A program made the position numbers and the translations under genes. Positions 5,821-12,563 of a stretch of 13,250 bases of DNA are shown piece by piece; position 1 is the stretch's first letter; each line of letters opens with the position of its first letter. The stretch spans positions 1 through 13,250 of the forward strand of contig JAVVFH010000077.1 of assembly GCA_032250585.1 (NCBI GenBank). The letters are read 5' to 3'. This DNA is from JAVVFH01 sp032250585 (GTDB lineage: Bacteria; Pseudomonadota; Gammaproteobacteria; Xanthomonadales; SZUA-36). Below the pieces are notes generated by a model, which was not told where the DNA came from, did not search any database, and saw only the letters and a program-made list of their open reading frames with translations.

Positions 5821-7770
5821 TTAGCTTTCGGCAAACTCCGCAAACGGCGGGATCGGACAATCCAGCGTGTCGGCGATGGCGCGGAGCAATTCGGCTTCGC
5901 GTTCCTGGATCAAGCCGTCCGCGCCGACGACCTGCACGCAGGCTTCGAGCAAATTCTTCTTGATCTGTGGTGCGGCCAACGCGAGGCGGTCAAGCACGGT
6001 ATCCAGTTGTTCCAGCCCACATTCTTTGCGCGGCATCAGTTGCAACCCGTCGGCCTTCGCCCCCAAATGGGTCGCGCCCGTGCGGAATGCCTTTTCGACT
6101 TTGCTGGCGTTGCTGCTGGCGTTCGCCAACGCAGAGAGCACGACGCTGCAATCCCGCACGAGCGGTTTGAGCGTGTCGTATTGAATGGAGGTCGGACGGG
6201 TTTCACCCGACTGCGACGCGAGGTGGCGGCGAACGATTTTCTGAAGGACGAACTCAAAGATTTCAATCTGGTCGTCGCTTTCAATGAGCCACTGCAACGT
6301 CTGACTGAATTGCTCGAACTCATCTGGGCGAAGCTGTCGCAGCGCGGGTAAAGCGAGGTTCACGAGCGGCAGCCGGACGCGCGAGGCGATGGATGCGATT
6401 TCCGGCCAGAGCGCTGCAGTTTTTTCTGCAACCCCCGATGCGGCTCGCTCGCCAAGTTCCGTGAGTTGTTTTGCGCGCAAGGCGTCGTCAGAGCTGAGGA
6501 GCAGCGCGTAAACAAGCGCGGTGGCGTCGAGGGTTTCGCGAGCGGCGGACTGGACCTTTTCCGGGAATGAATTCCGCAACTCCTCGGCGTAGCGCAGATG
6601 CCGCGGCGTTGGCTTGCCAATATTTGGCAGCACTGCTCCCATCAGGACCGCGTTGGTGGCGTCCCCCCCGCCGCCAACTCGCGCGCCGGGCATCCCGGGA
6701 ATCGTCGAAAACGGAGATCGTGATGACGTTGGTGACGCCGCCTTGCGTGAAGATTCTGCTTCGACTGCTTTGACGCCGGCCGGCTTGAATTTTCCGTCCC
6801 AGCCCGGATCAATGGCGCGGATGCGCATCTCAAGCGGCGGGTGGGTGGCCAGCGCGCCGAGGAATGGTTTGCCCAGGCCGTTGCCGAAGAACATGTGACT
6901 GGCTTCCCCGGCGTGAGCGGATTCGACCTTCGAGCCGGCGCCGCCGATTTTTTGCAGCGCACTGGTAAGCCCCGCCGGATTGCGGGTGAATTGCACTGCG
7001 GAGGCATCGGCCAGAAATTCACGTTGCCGGCTGAGCGCGGCCTGGATGAGGCGGCCAAAGAACACGCCGATCGCGCCGATGACGATCAGGGCCAGCCCCA
7101 GGAACATCAGCGGATTCCGGTTCCGGCCGCCACGCGAAAAGATCAGGACACGGCCGATCACCGCAAGGCACAGGATGCCGAAGATGACGCCCATGAGCCG
7201 CAGATTCAGGCGCATGTCGCCATTGAGGATGTGGCTGAACTCGTGGCCGATGACGCCCTGCAATTCATCGCGGCTGAGCAAGGTCATGCAACCGCGCGTG
7301 ACAGCGATGGCGGCATCGCCCGGCTTATGGCCGGCGGCAAAGGCGTTGATGCCCTTTTCATCGTCGAGTACATAAATCTTGGGGACGGGCACGCCGGCAG
7401 CGATGGCCATTTCCTCGATCACGTTGCGCAGCTTGCGCTCATCGGGATGGGTCGTGTTGGGATTGACGATCCGTCCGCCGAGCGATTCGGCGACGGCACT
7501 GCCGCCCTTGGCCAAAGTGGCGGTTTTGTAGAGACTGCCAATGATGACGACGCCGAGCGTGCCGAGCGCAACGTAGAGGAAAAGCTTGGGATCCCACAGG
7601 ACGAGTTCGGGCGGCGGGGTGCCGGGCGGCTGTTTGGCGTGGGCGCCGTAAAAAATCAGCAGACTGGAGAGATAAACCGACGCGATGATGCACGCGACGG
7701 CGATCACGAAGTAAACCACCAGCACCTTCGTGTTCTTTCTGGCTTTGTCCTGATGTTCGAAAAAATCCAT
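5821..7770 (-). CDS. M48-family membrane metalloprotease with a long C-terminal extension
   Basis: This 649-residue protein is an HtpX-like zinc protease of the inner membrane. Two hydrophobic segments (about residues 18-43 and 64-84) precede the catalytic core. The zinc motif is H176-E-F-S-H180, and the third ligand is probably Glu251 in the REFLADASA motif. Two more hydrophobic segments lie between them. The segment with THPPLEMRIRAIDP closes the peptidase domain near 330. Typical HtpX proteins are about 290 residues, so roughly 300 residues are extra. They are helical, and the last 80 (AREAELLRA-like, with ADGLIQEREAELLRAIADTLDCP) look like a TerB-type helical domain. The gene starts 13 bases after lemA, the usual pairing in which the protease handles envelope proteins. 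The substrate is unknown. Its ribosome site, AGAAAG, is weak, which suggests coupling to lemA. Confidence 0.88.
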   Translation of the reverse strand: MDFFEHQDKARKNTKVLVVYFVIAVACIIASVYLSSLLIFYGAHAKQPPGTPPPELVLWDPKLFLYVALGTLGVVIIGSLYKTATLAKGGSAVAESLGGRIVNPNTTHPDERKLRNVIEEMAIAAGVPVPKIYVLDDEKGINAFAAGHKPGDAAIAVTRGCMTLLSRDELQGVIGHEFSHILNGDMRLNLRLMGVIFGILCLAVIGRVLIFSRGGRNRNPLMFLGLALIVIGAIGVFFGRLIQAALSRQREFLADASAVQFTRNPAGLTSALQKIGGAGSKVESAHAGEASHMFFGNGLGKPFLGALATHPPLEMRIRAIDPGWDGKFKPAGVKAVEAESSRKAASPTSSRSPFSTIPGMPGARVGGGGDATNAVLMGAVLPNIGKPTPRHLRYAEELRNSFPEKVQSAARETLDATALVYALLLSSDDALRAKQLTELGERAASGVAEKTAALWPEIASIASRVRLPLVNLALPALRQLRPDEFEQFSQTLQWLIESDDQIEIFEFVLQKIVRRHLASQSGETRPTSIQYDTLKPLVRDCSVVLSALANASSNASKVEKAFRTGATHLGAKADGLQLMPRKECGLEQLDTVLDRLALAAPQIKKNLLEACVQVVGADGLIQEREAELLRAIADTLDCPIPPFAEFAES

Positions 7771-7783
7771 GAGCTATCTTTCT

Positions 7784-8386
7784 TCAAGCGAACGAAACCT
7801 TCGTCGGCTCCCGTTGCTCCGGCTTTTCGATGGCAAACAACTCGGCGGCGGTGAAATGGAACGTGCCGGCGATGACGCTGCTGGGGAAAACCTCCCGCTG
7901 TGTGTTGTAGGCCATCACCGAGTCGTTATACGCCTGCCGGGAGAAGGAGACTTTGTTTTCCGTCGAGGTCAGTTCCTCCATCAGGCTCAACATGGTCGTG
8001 TTCGCCTTGAGGTCGGGATAGGCCTCGGAGAGCGCGAACAGGCGGCCGAGCGTGCCGGTGAGTGCGCCCTCGGCGCTGGCGAGGGTCTTCATCGCGGCGG
8101 GATCGCCGGGATTGGCGGAGGCGCCGGTGTTGGCGGATGCTGCGGCATTGCGCGCGGCGATGACGGCTTCGAGCGTGCCGCGTTCGTGTTTGAGGTAACC
8201 CTTCGCGGTCTCGACCAGATTCGGAATCAGGTCGTAGCGCCGCTTGAGCTGCACGTCAATTTGCGCGTAGGCGTTCTTGAAGCGGTTCCGCAGCGCGACA
8301 AGTTTGTTGTAGAGGCCGACAATGAAGAGCGCGGCGAACAATACCAGCGCCACCAGCACGATGAGGACGATCAGTGATGTGTTCAT
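7784..8386 (-). CDS. lemA: LemA family membrane protein
   Basis: The 200-residue product has one N-terminal membrane helix (about residues 4-26) and a long helical periplasmic or extracytoplasmic part. The hallmark sequences are YNKLVALRNRFKNAYAQIDVQLKRR, then YDLIPNLVETAKGYLKHE and a conserved FSRQAYNDSVMAYNT segment near the C-terminus. The biochemical role of LemA is unsettled. It is very often encoded next to an M48 or other membrane protease or a TPM-domain protein, as here. I start it at the ATG at 8386, which is preceded by AAGAAGAGA and gives the usual LemA N-terminus. A GTG at 8428 would add 14 residues that do not look like LemA. The 445 bp upstream are free of recognisable genes, so this is likely the first gene of the lemA/M48 transcript. 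Confidence 0.92.
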   Translation of the reverse strand: MNTSLIVLIVLVALVLFAALFIVGLYNKLVALRNRFKNAYAQIDVQLKRRYDLIPNLVETAKGYLKHERGTLEAVIAARNAAASANTGASANPGDPAAMKTLASAEGALTGTLGRLFALSEAYPDLKANTTMLSLMEELTSTENKVSFSRQAYNDSVMAYNTQREVFPSSVIAGTFHFTAAELFAIEKPEQREPTKVSFA

Positions 8387-8831
8387 AAATATCTCTTCTT
8401 TTGTTGTTGCTGTGAACGACGCGCTCACAAATTAATTGCTCTTATCTTGCCCCGGCGGGGGCGTTGCCTGATAAATGAGGGCTAGTGGATGCCAAATGTT
8501 CGGCTGCAACCATTTTTCAGTCACAAATGTTAAATGCAACGAACGTACCGGATATGAATTGTGGCGGCTGCAGATGCAAGAGGCTGGCAATACAGCGGAA
8601 AGCCGAAAAGCCGGAAAGTGCAAAACACGGCAGAAAGAAAAACCATCGGCGCAACCTGTCATATTCAACAGTAATACTAAATACGGCGGGTCAGACGGAC
8701 GGCCCTCCGATTTTTCATGCTTAGCTTTTTCTGCGGCGATGGCCTCCATCAAGTCGTGACTCCGATAAGTTTACGGAGTACCAGTGGATAGGCGCGTTTG
8801 ATCTCTTTGACCAAAACAAACAGGATCAGCC
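8387..8831. other. Long gap upstream of lemA without a recognisable gene
   Basis: No reading frame here resembles a family I know. On the minus strand a tiny frame (8835-8749, 28 codons) begins with GTG overlapping the antiporter stop codon by GTGA. A second frame beginning around 8752 overlaps its stop and continues to 8432. The early part of that second frame (MEAIAAEKAKHEKSEGRPSD) looks protein-like, but the rest does not. A GC-only hairpin, GCCCC-CGCC-GGGGC, lies at 8462-8449 in the presumed lemA leader. I could not find a convincing -35/-10 pair. Base composition is more AT-rich than in the flanking genes, which fits a promoter region or a decayed gene. Confidence 0.4.
8449..8462 (-). 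repeat. Short GC-only hairpin in the lemA leader
   Basis: GCCCC at one side pairs with GGGGC at the other around a four-base loop, about 63 bases before the lemA start. There is no U-tract after it, so I do not call it a terminator. Confidence 0.3.
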
Positions 8832-10088
8832 TCACTCAGCATGGCCCGGAACCTCCGGATAAATTCTTGCAACCAGCCTCCCCAGAGTCATCCCCTGGAT
8901 GCCGATGGAGAAGACTACGATTATATAGGTCATGATCACAATCGTGGATCTCTCCGGCACCGCCGGAAGAGACAGGGCCAGAGCCACCGAAATTCCCCCG
9001 CGCAATCCGCCCCAGGTGAGAATTTTGATCGCCCCCGCGCTGAATGACCGGAATGACCTCATGAGCAAGACAGCGCCGCCAACGCTCGCCCAGCGAGAGA
9101 ACAGGGAAATCAGGATCGCCAGCAGGCCGGCAATGAACAAAGCTGTGGTAAAGGGCATGATCAGCACTTCCAGACCGATCAGCATGAAGAGCAGGGCGTT
9201 GAGAATCTCGTCCACCAGTTCCCAGAAGTCGTCGAGGTGTTCTCGGGTTGTTTCCGACATGGCGAAAGCTCGACCGTGGTTGCCGATCAGTAAACCTGCC
9301 ACAACAATGGCGATGGGGCCGGAGGTGTGGATCCTGTCTGCCAGGGCATAGCCGCCCATGACCAGCGCCAGGGTGATAATCACTTCCACTTGGTAGTTGT
9401 TGACCCTTTTGAGCATCTGGTAGGCCAGCACTCCGATCACCAGCCCCAGCACGGCTCCGCCCACCGCTTCCTTTAGGAATAGCAGCGCCACCCCCCCCAG
9501 GGTGATTTCGTGCCCGCTCAGCGCCAGTTCAAGGATGATCAGAAAAACCACCACGCCGATCCCGTCGTTGAAGAGTGCTTCGCCGGCAATCTTGGTCTCA
9601 AGGTTTTTGGGAACTCCCGCGGTCTTGAGAATACCGATCACCGCCACCGGATCGGTCGGTGATATCAAGGCTCCGAAGAGCAGGCAGTAAATGAACGAAA
9701 CGGGGATAGAGAGAAAACCCAGCACGAGCCAGGTCAGGCCACCGATGATGAAAGTTGAGGCAACAACACCTGCAGTAGCAAGGATTGTGATGACCCATTT
9801 GTGGTTGGCCAGGTCTTCGAGTTTGATCTGCAGCGCCCCGGCAAAGAGCAAAAATGACAACATGCCATGCAGCAGTGTTTGATCAAAATCGATGGCATTC
9901 AGAATCCGGGCAAAGTTGGACTGTCCGATATCCACACCGATCCAACCCAGGGTCACAATGCCCAGCGAGACCACCAGGGCGACAAACATCACCCCGATGG
10001 TGGTCGGCATGCGCAGCACACGGTAGTTGATGAAGCTGAAGAGCGCTGTCAGCACCATCAACAGGGCGCTAATTTCGAATAGCGTCAT
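8832..10088 (-). CDS. CPA1/NhaP-type sodium:proton antiporter
   Basis: This 418-residue inner-membrane transporter exchanges Na+ (or another cation) for H+. It has about 12 hydrophobic segments. The two unwound-helix and ion-binding signatures are intact: T145-D146-P147 in GALISPTDPVAV and N174-D175 in GEALFNDGIGVVVF. The ND pair marks the electroneutral CPA1 branch, and the helix FAGALQIKLEDL near residues 82-93 is also typical. There is no long cytoplasmic C-terminal regulatory domain: the protein ends shortly after the last membrane segment. GAGAGG precedes the ATG closely. The gene starts 51 bp after the alcohol dehydrogenase stop, with a hairpin in between. The cation is not predictable. 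Confidence 0.9.
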   Translation of the reverse strand: MTLFEISALLMVLTALFSFINYRVLRMPTTIGVMFVALVVSLGIVTLGWIGVDIGQSNFARILNAIDFDQTLLHGMLSFLLFAGALQIKLEDLANHKWVITILATAGVVASTFIIGGLTWLVLGFLSIPVSFIYCLLFGALISPTDPVAVIGILKTAGVPKNLETKIAGEALFNDGIGVVVFLIILELALSGHEITLGGVALLFLKEAVGGAVLGLVIGVLAYQMLKRVNNYQVEVIITLALVMGGYALADRIHTSGPIAIVVAGLLIGNHGRAFAMSETTREHLDDFWELVDEILNALLFMLIGLEVLIMPFTTALFIAGLLAILISLFSRWASVGGAVLLMRSFRSFSAGAIKILTWGGLRGGISVALALSLPAVPERSTIVIMTYIIVVFSIGIQGMTLGRLVARIYPEVPGHAE

Positions 10089-10102
10089 AGGCCTCTCAGC
10101 AG

Positions 10103-10121
10103 GCTCTGGCCACCCCAGAGC
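10103..10121 (-). repeat. Perfect hairpin between alcohol dehydrogenase and antiporter genes
   Basis: The minus strand has GCTCTGG and CCAGAGC, seven perfect pairs around a five-base loop GGTGG. It is 14 bases from the antiporter start codon and lacks a U-tract. It could hold back translation of the antiporter or protect the upstream message from 3' decay. Confidence 0.45.
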
Positions 10122-10139
10122 AATCCGCAGCGGACATTC

Positions 10140-11183
10140 CTAATCATTGGAGATAATCACCTTCAGGGCACGTTCCTTCATGGCATTGCCAAAGGTTTCG
10201 TAGGCCTGCATCAGATCTTTCAAGGCGAAGTGGTGGGTCACCAATTGCTCCGGTTGGACCTTGCCGGAGATCACGGTTTTCAGCAGCATTGGCGTCGTCA
10301 CGGTGTCAACCAGACCCGTGGTGAGGGTGATGTTGTGGGACCAGAGTTTGTCCAGATTCAGCTGCACCGGCTTGCCATGCACGCCAATGTTGGCGATATG
10401 ACCGCCGGCCGTGACGATGGCCTGGCAAATGTCGAAACTGGCTGGAATGCCGATGGCTTCGATCGCAACGTCGACGCCTCTGTCGGCGGTGAGCGTCATC
10501 ACCTTCTCGACCGCTTTACCATCGTCATTGTTGACGACCTGGGTCGCGCCGAAGGTCTTGGCGACCTTCAACCGGTTGGCATCAACGTCGACCATTATAA
10601 TTTCCGCGGGTGAGTAGAATTGCGCGGTCAGCAGCGCCGCCAATCCGATGGGACCGCCGCCGACAATCGCCAGCGTATCGCCGGGCTTGACCTGACCTTT
10701 GAGAACCCCGAGTTCAAAGCCGGTCGGCAGAATATCGCTCAACATGACCAGCGCTTCTTCGTCCGCTCCGGCGGGAATCGGATAGAGGCTGTTGTCGGCA
10801 AAAGGAATGCGGACGTATTCGGCTTGCGTCCCGTCAATCAGATGCCCCAAGATCCAGCCACCCCCGTTTTCGCAATGGGAATACATGCCTTTCTTGCAGT
10901 TGCTGCATCTTCCGCAGGATGAGATGCACGAAATCAGGACGCGGTCGCCAGCACTGAAGTTGGCAACGCTTGCGCCAACCTCTTCGATGATGCCGACCCC
11001 TTCGTGCCCCAGGATGCGGCCCTCGGTAACCGTTGGCACATCCCCTTTTTTGATATGCAGATCCGTTCCGCAAATGGTCGTCTTGGTGATCCTGACGATG
11101 GCGTCGGTCGGGGTTTTGATGACCGGCTTGGGCTTGTCCTCCAGGGCGAGCTTGCCAGAACCGTGGTACACCAGTGCTTTCAT
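10140..11183 (-). CDS. Zinc-dependent medium-chain alcohol dehydrogenase
   Basis: The 347-residue cytoplasmic oxidoreductase interconverts an alcohol and an aldehyde or ketone with NAD(H). Catalytic zinc ligands are likely Cys38 (CGTDLH) and His60-Glu61 (GHEGVG). The structural zinc set Cys90, Cys93, Cys96 and Cys104 is complete. The Rossmann loop is GGGPIG at 175-180, and Asp199 at the end of the second strand (MVDVDANR) points to NAD rather than NADP. The start chosen is the ATG at 11183, which has AAAGGAGA eight bases upstream and gives the normal MKALVYHG beginning. Upstream in-frame ATGs would add unrelated residues belonging to the phosphatase relic. The substrate is not assigned. Confidence 0.92.
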   Translation of the reverse strand: MKALVYHGSGKLALEDKPKPVIKTPTDAIVRITKTTICGTDLHIKKGDVPTVTEGRILGHEGVGIIEEVGASVANFSAGDRVLISCISSCGRCSNCKKGMYSHCENGGGWILGHLIDGTQAEYVRIPFADNSLYPIPAGADEEALVMLSDILPTGFELGVLKGQVKPGDTLAIVGGGPIGLAALLTAQFYSPAEIIMVDVDANRLKVAKTFGATQVVNNDDGKAVEKVMTLTADRGVDVAIEAIGIPASFDICQAIVTAGGHIANIGVHGKPVQLNLDKLWSHNITLTTGLVDTVTTPMLLKTVISGKVQPEQLVTHHFALKDLMQAYETFGNAMKERALKVIISND

Positions 11184-11190
11184 GGGTGTT

Positions 11191-11198
11191 TCTCCTTT
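11191..11198 (-). promoter_or_regulatory. Ribosome binding site fixing the alcohol dehydrogenase start
   Basis: AAAGGAGA stands eight bases before the ATG at 11183-11181. It decides between this start and longer in-frame alternatives up to 11237, which have no comparable site and overlap the phosphatase relic. Confidence 0.7.
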
Positions 11199-11229
11199 GT
11201 TCATGGGTTGCTGTGCCTTCACCACACCT

Positions 11230-11255
11230 GGCCCCATCCATGCCTGGCTGGGGCC
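11230..11255. repeat. Seven-pair inverted repeat at the end of the phosphatase relic
   Basis: GGCCCCA at 11230-11236 pairs perfectly with TGGGGCC at 11249-11255 around a 12-base loop. It lies exactly where the histidine-phosphatase similarity stops, between the relic and the alcohol dehydrogenase leader. Neither strand has a U-tract after it. It could mark the deletion junction or be a leader hairpin. Confidence 0.4.
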
Positions 11256-11320
11256 CGCTGATCGTCCAAGCGGTCTCGCCGTGGCGGACCAGATAGACAG
11301 TCGTACGAGTTTGACGACAT
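11249..11320 (-). pseudogene. Truncated histidine-phosphatase (phosphoglycerate-mutase-like) gene
   Basis: On the minus strand one frame reads RTTVYLVRHGETAWTISG, the N-terminal strand and catalytic RHG motif of the histidine phosphatase superfamily, whose members commonly continue QHTG-x-TD. An ATG at 11320-11318 has GGAG ten bases upstream, but it is one base out of frame with the motif. Removing one base after the ATG would give a normal M-RQTRTTVYLVRHGE start. Similarity ends after ISG, and the frame then runs into the alcohol dehydrogenase leader. A full gene would be about 190-230 codons, so nearly 90 percent is missing. Its place right after aldolase and GAPDH suggests it once served the same sugar-phosphate cluster. 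It is now almost certainly dead. Confidence 0.7.
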
Positions 11321-11368
11321 TTATTTACATCTCCGCTGATGCGGGTTTCTCTGCCAGAGGGCTTACTT

Positions 11369-12394
11369 TCATTCGTTCTCCATCGCGGCTGTATATTTGC
11401 CTTGCGAAGCCGCGCTGTTTAAACGCGCTCGCTTGTATAGCTCTTGCTGCGCAATCGACTTGTTCGCGGCCTCGCCGCGCCAAGCCTGCAGCACGGATGC
11501 CTGCAACGCGCGCCCGTATGAAAAGCTCAAGACCCACGGCTGCTTCTCGACAGTGGTGTTCAAGGCATGGAGGTTGGCGGTGGCCGTTGCCTCGCTCTGA
11601 CCACCGGAGAGGAAGTTGATCCCGGGCACAGCTGCTGACACCGTGCGCCGTAGGCAGACAAGCGTTGCTTGCGCCACCTGTTGCGGCGTGGCGGGCTCCG
11701 GGCAAGCGCGGCCAGGCTCGACCATATTGGGTTTCAAAATCATGTATTCCAGTGCAACGCGTTGCAGGTGCAGCGCGTAAAATACCGCATGCAAGACTTC
11801 CTCCGTGACGCGTGCGGAAGTCGCGAGCGTGTGATCGCCGTCCATTAATACCTCGGGCTCGACGATAGGCACCAACGCTTGTTCTTGGCAAATGGCCGCG
11901 TAGCGCGCCAGCGCATGCGCATTGTTGGCAATCGCCTGCGGCGTTGGGATGCCCGTGCCGATGTGAATCACCGCGCGCCATTTGGCGAAACGCACACCCA
12001 TCTGTTGGTATTCGCCCAGCCGCTGCGCCAGACCGTCCAAGCCCTGCGTCACCGTCTCACCGGGAAATTCAGACAGCGGCACCGTGCCTTTATCTACCTT
12101 GATGCCGGGCACGATACCCTGCGCTTTCAGTAACTCCGGCAAAGGCACGCCTGCGCCGCTTTTCTGTTTGAGGGTCTCCTCGAACAGGATGACGCCGCTA
12201 ATAAAACCACCGAGACCGGGTGTGGAAAATAACAGTTCGCGGTAATCGCGCCGGGCTTCCTCCGTGCTCGTTACATTCACCGCCTTGAGCCGCTTTTCAA
12301 TGGTGCCCGCGCTTTCATCGGCTGCAAGAATTCCTTTACCCGGCGCCGTTAGCGCGGCTACCGTCTTTGCCATCTCTTGTGTGGATATCGACAT
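11369..12394 (-). CDS. Class I fructose-bisphosphate aldolase
   Basis: The 341-residue enzyme cleaves fructose 1,6-bisphosphate to dihydroxyacetone phosphate and glyceraldehyde 3-phosphate, or runs in reverse, through a lysine Schiff base without a metal. Visible family marks are GILAADESAGTIEKR (Asp26, Glu27 region), GIKVDKG (Lys100), RFAKWRAV (Lys138), VEPE (Glu180) and YMILKPNM with the Schiff-base Lys221. SGGQSE near 263-268 and FSYGRALQ near 291-298 bind phosphate. The sequence is of the animal/plant-like class I type and has the full length. The ATG at 12394 has GGAGGT just upstream; a longer reading frame to 12571 is unlike any aldolase and is rejected. It follows the GAPDH gene by 169 bp, and its stop overlaps an ATG (ATGA) leading to the phosphatase relic. 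Confidence 0.95.
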   Translation of the reverse strand: MSISTQEMAKTVAALTAPGKGILAADESAGTIEKRLKAVNVTSTEEARRDYRELLFSTPGLGGFISGVILFEETLKQKSGAGVPLPELLKAQGIVPGIKVDKGTVPLSEFPGETVTQGLDGLAQRLGEYQQMGVRFAKWRAVIHIGTGIPTPQAIANNAHALARYAAICQEQALVPIVEPEVLMDGDHTLATSARVTEEVLHAVFYALHLQRVALEYMILKPNMVEPGRACPEPATPQQVAQATLVCLRRTVSAAVPGINFLSGGQSEATATANLHALNTTVEKQPWVLSFSYGRALQASVLQAWRGEAANKSIAQQELYKRARLNSAASQGKYTAAMENE

Positions 12395-12397
12395 AAA

Positions 12398-12403
12398 ACC
12401 TCC
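12398..12403 (-). promoter_or_regulatory. Ribosome binding site fixing the aldolase start
   Basis: GGAGGT ends three bases before the ATG at 12394-12392. It settles the aldolase start, because the reading frame is open for another 59 codons upstream. Confidence 0.7.
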
Positions 12404-12446
12404 ATTAGTTATTACCCATCCGATAGTAGCGACAGGATTGAACATT

Positions 12447-12456
12447 TTGCGCGCAA
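12447..12456. repeat. 10-bp perfect palindrome upstream of aldolase
   Basis: TTGCGCGCAA reads the same on both strands and lies about 55 bases upstream of the aldolase start, in the GAPDH-aldolase gap. It could be a regulator site. No clear -10/-35 pair accompanies it. Confidence 0.25.
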
Positions 12457-12516
12457 CGACGTTCAGAAACCGCCTCAGAAGGACTCGCAATACCTTTACG
12501 ATAATCAGTTTACCCA

Positions 12517-12539
12517 GAATTTCGTTTAATCGAAAATTC
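12517..12539. repeat. AT-rich inverted repeat between GAPDH and aldolase
   Basis: GAATTTCG at 12517-12524 faces CGAAAATTC at 12531-12539 around TTTAAT, eight pairs with one extra A. It lies about 25-45 bases after the GAPDH stop. It may be a weak hairpin that ends or processes the GAPDH message, or an operator for aldolase. No long U-tract follows it. Confidence 0.35.
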
Positions 12540-12563
12540 CTGTTCCCGTTCCTCTCCAGCTTA

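Noticed and set aside
6841..7854. Plus-strand open frame of 337 codons
   Set aside because: Antisense to the M48 protease core, whose zinc motif fixes the true strand; the product is charged, low in pattern and unlike any family.
8684..8716. Plus-strand terminator-like sequence, CGGA-CGGCCC-TCCG followed by T residues
   Set aside because: The stem has only four secure pairs, and no plus-strand gene ends there.
8432..8752. Minus-strand frame of 106 codons upstream of lemA
   Set aside because: Most of it lacks any family resemblance or plausible protein pattern; only the first 20 residues look protein-like, which is not enough to call a gene.
10184..11237. Longer alcohol dehydrogenase start at 11237
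   Set aside because: It would add 18 residues not seen in the family, and the ATG at 11183 has a far better ribosome site.
11325..11981. Minus-strand frame of 218 codons overlapping the aldolase gene
   Set aside because: It is an alternative frame of the aldolase coding region. Only its last codons, starting with an ATG that overlaps the aldolase stop, could have been translated, and they end after 15 codons.
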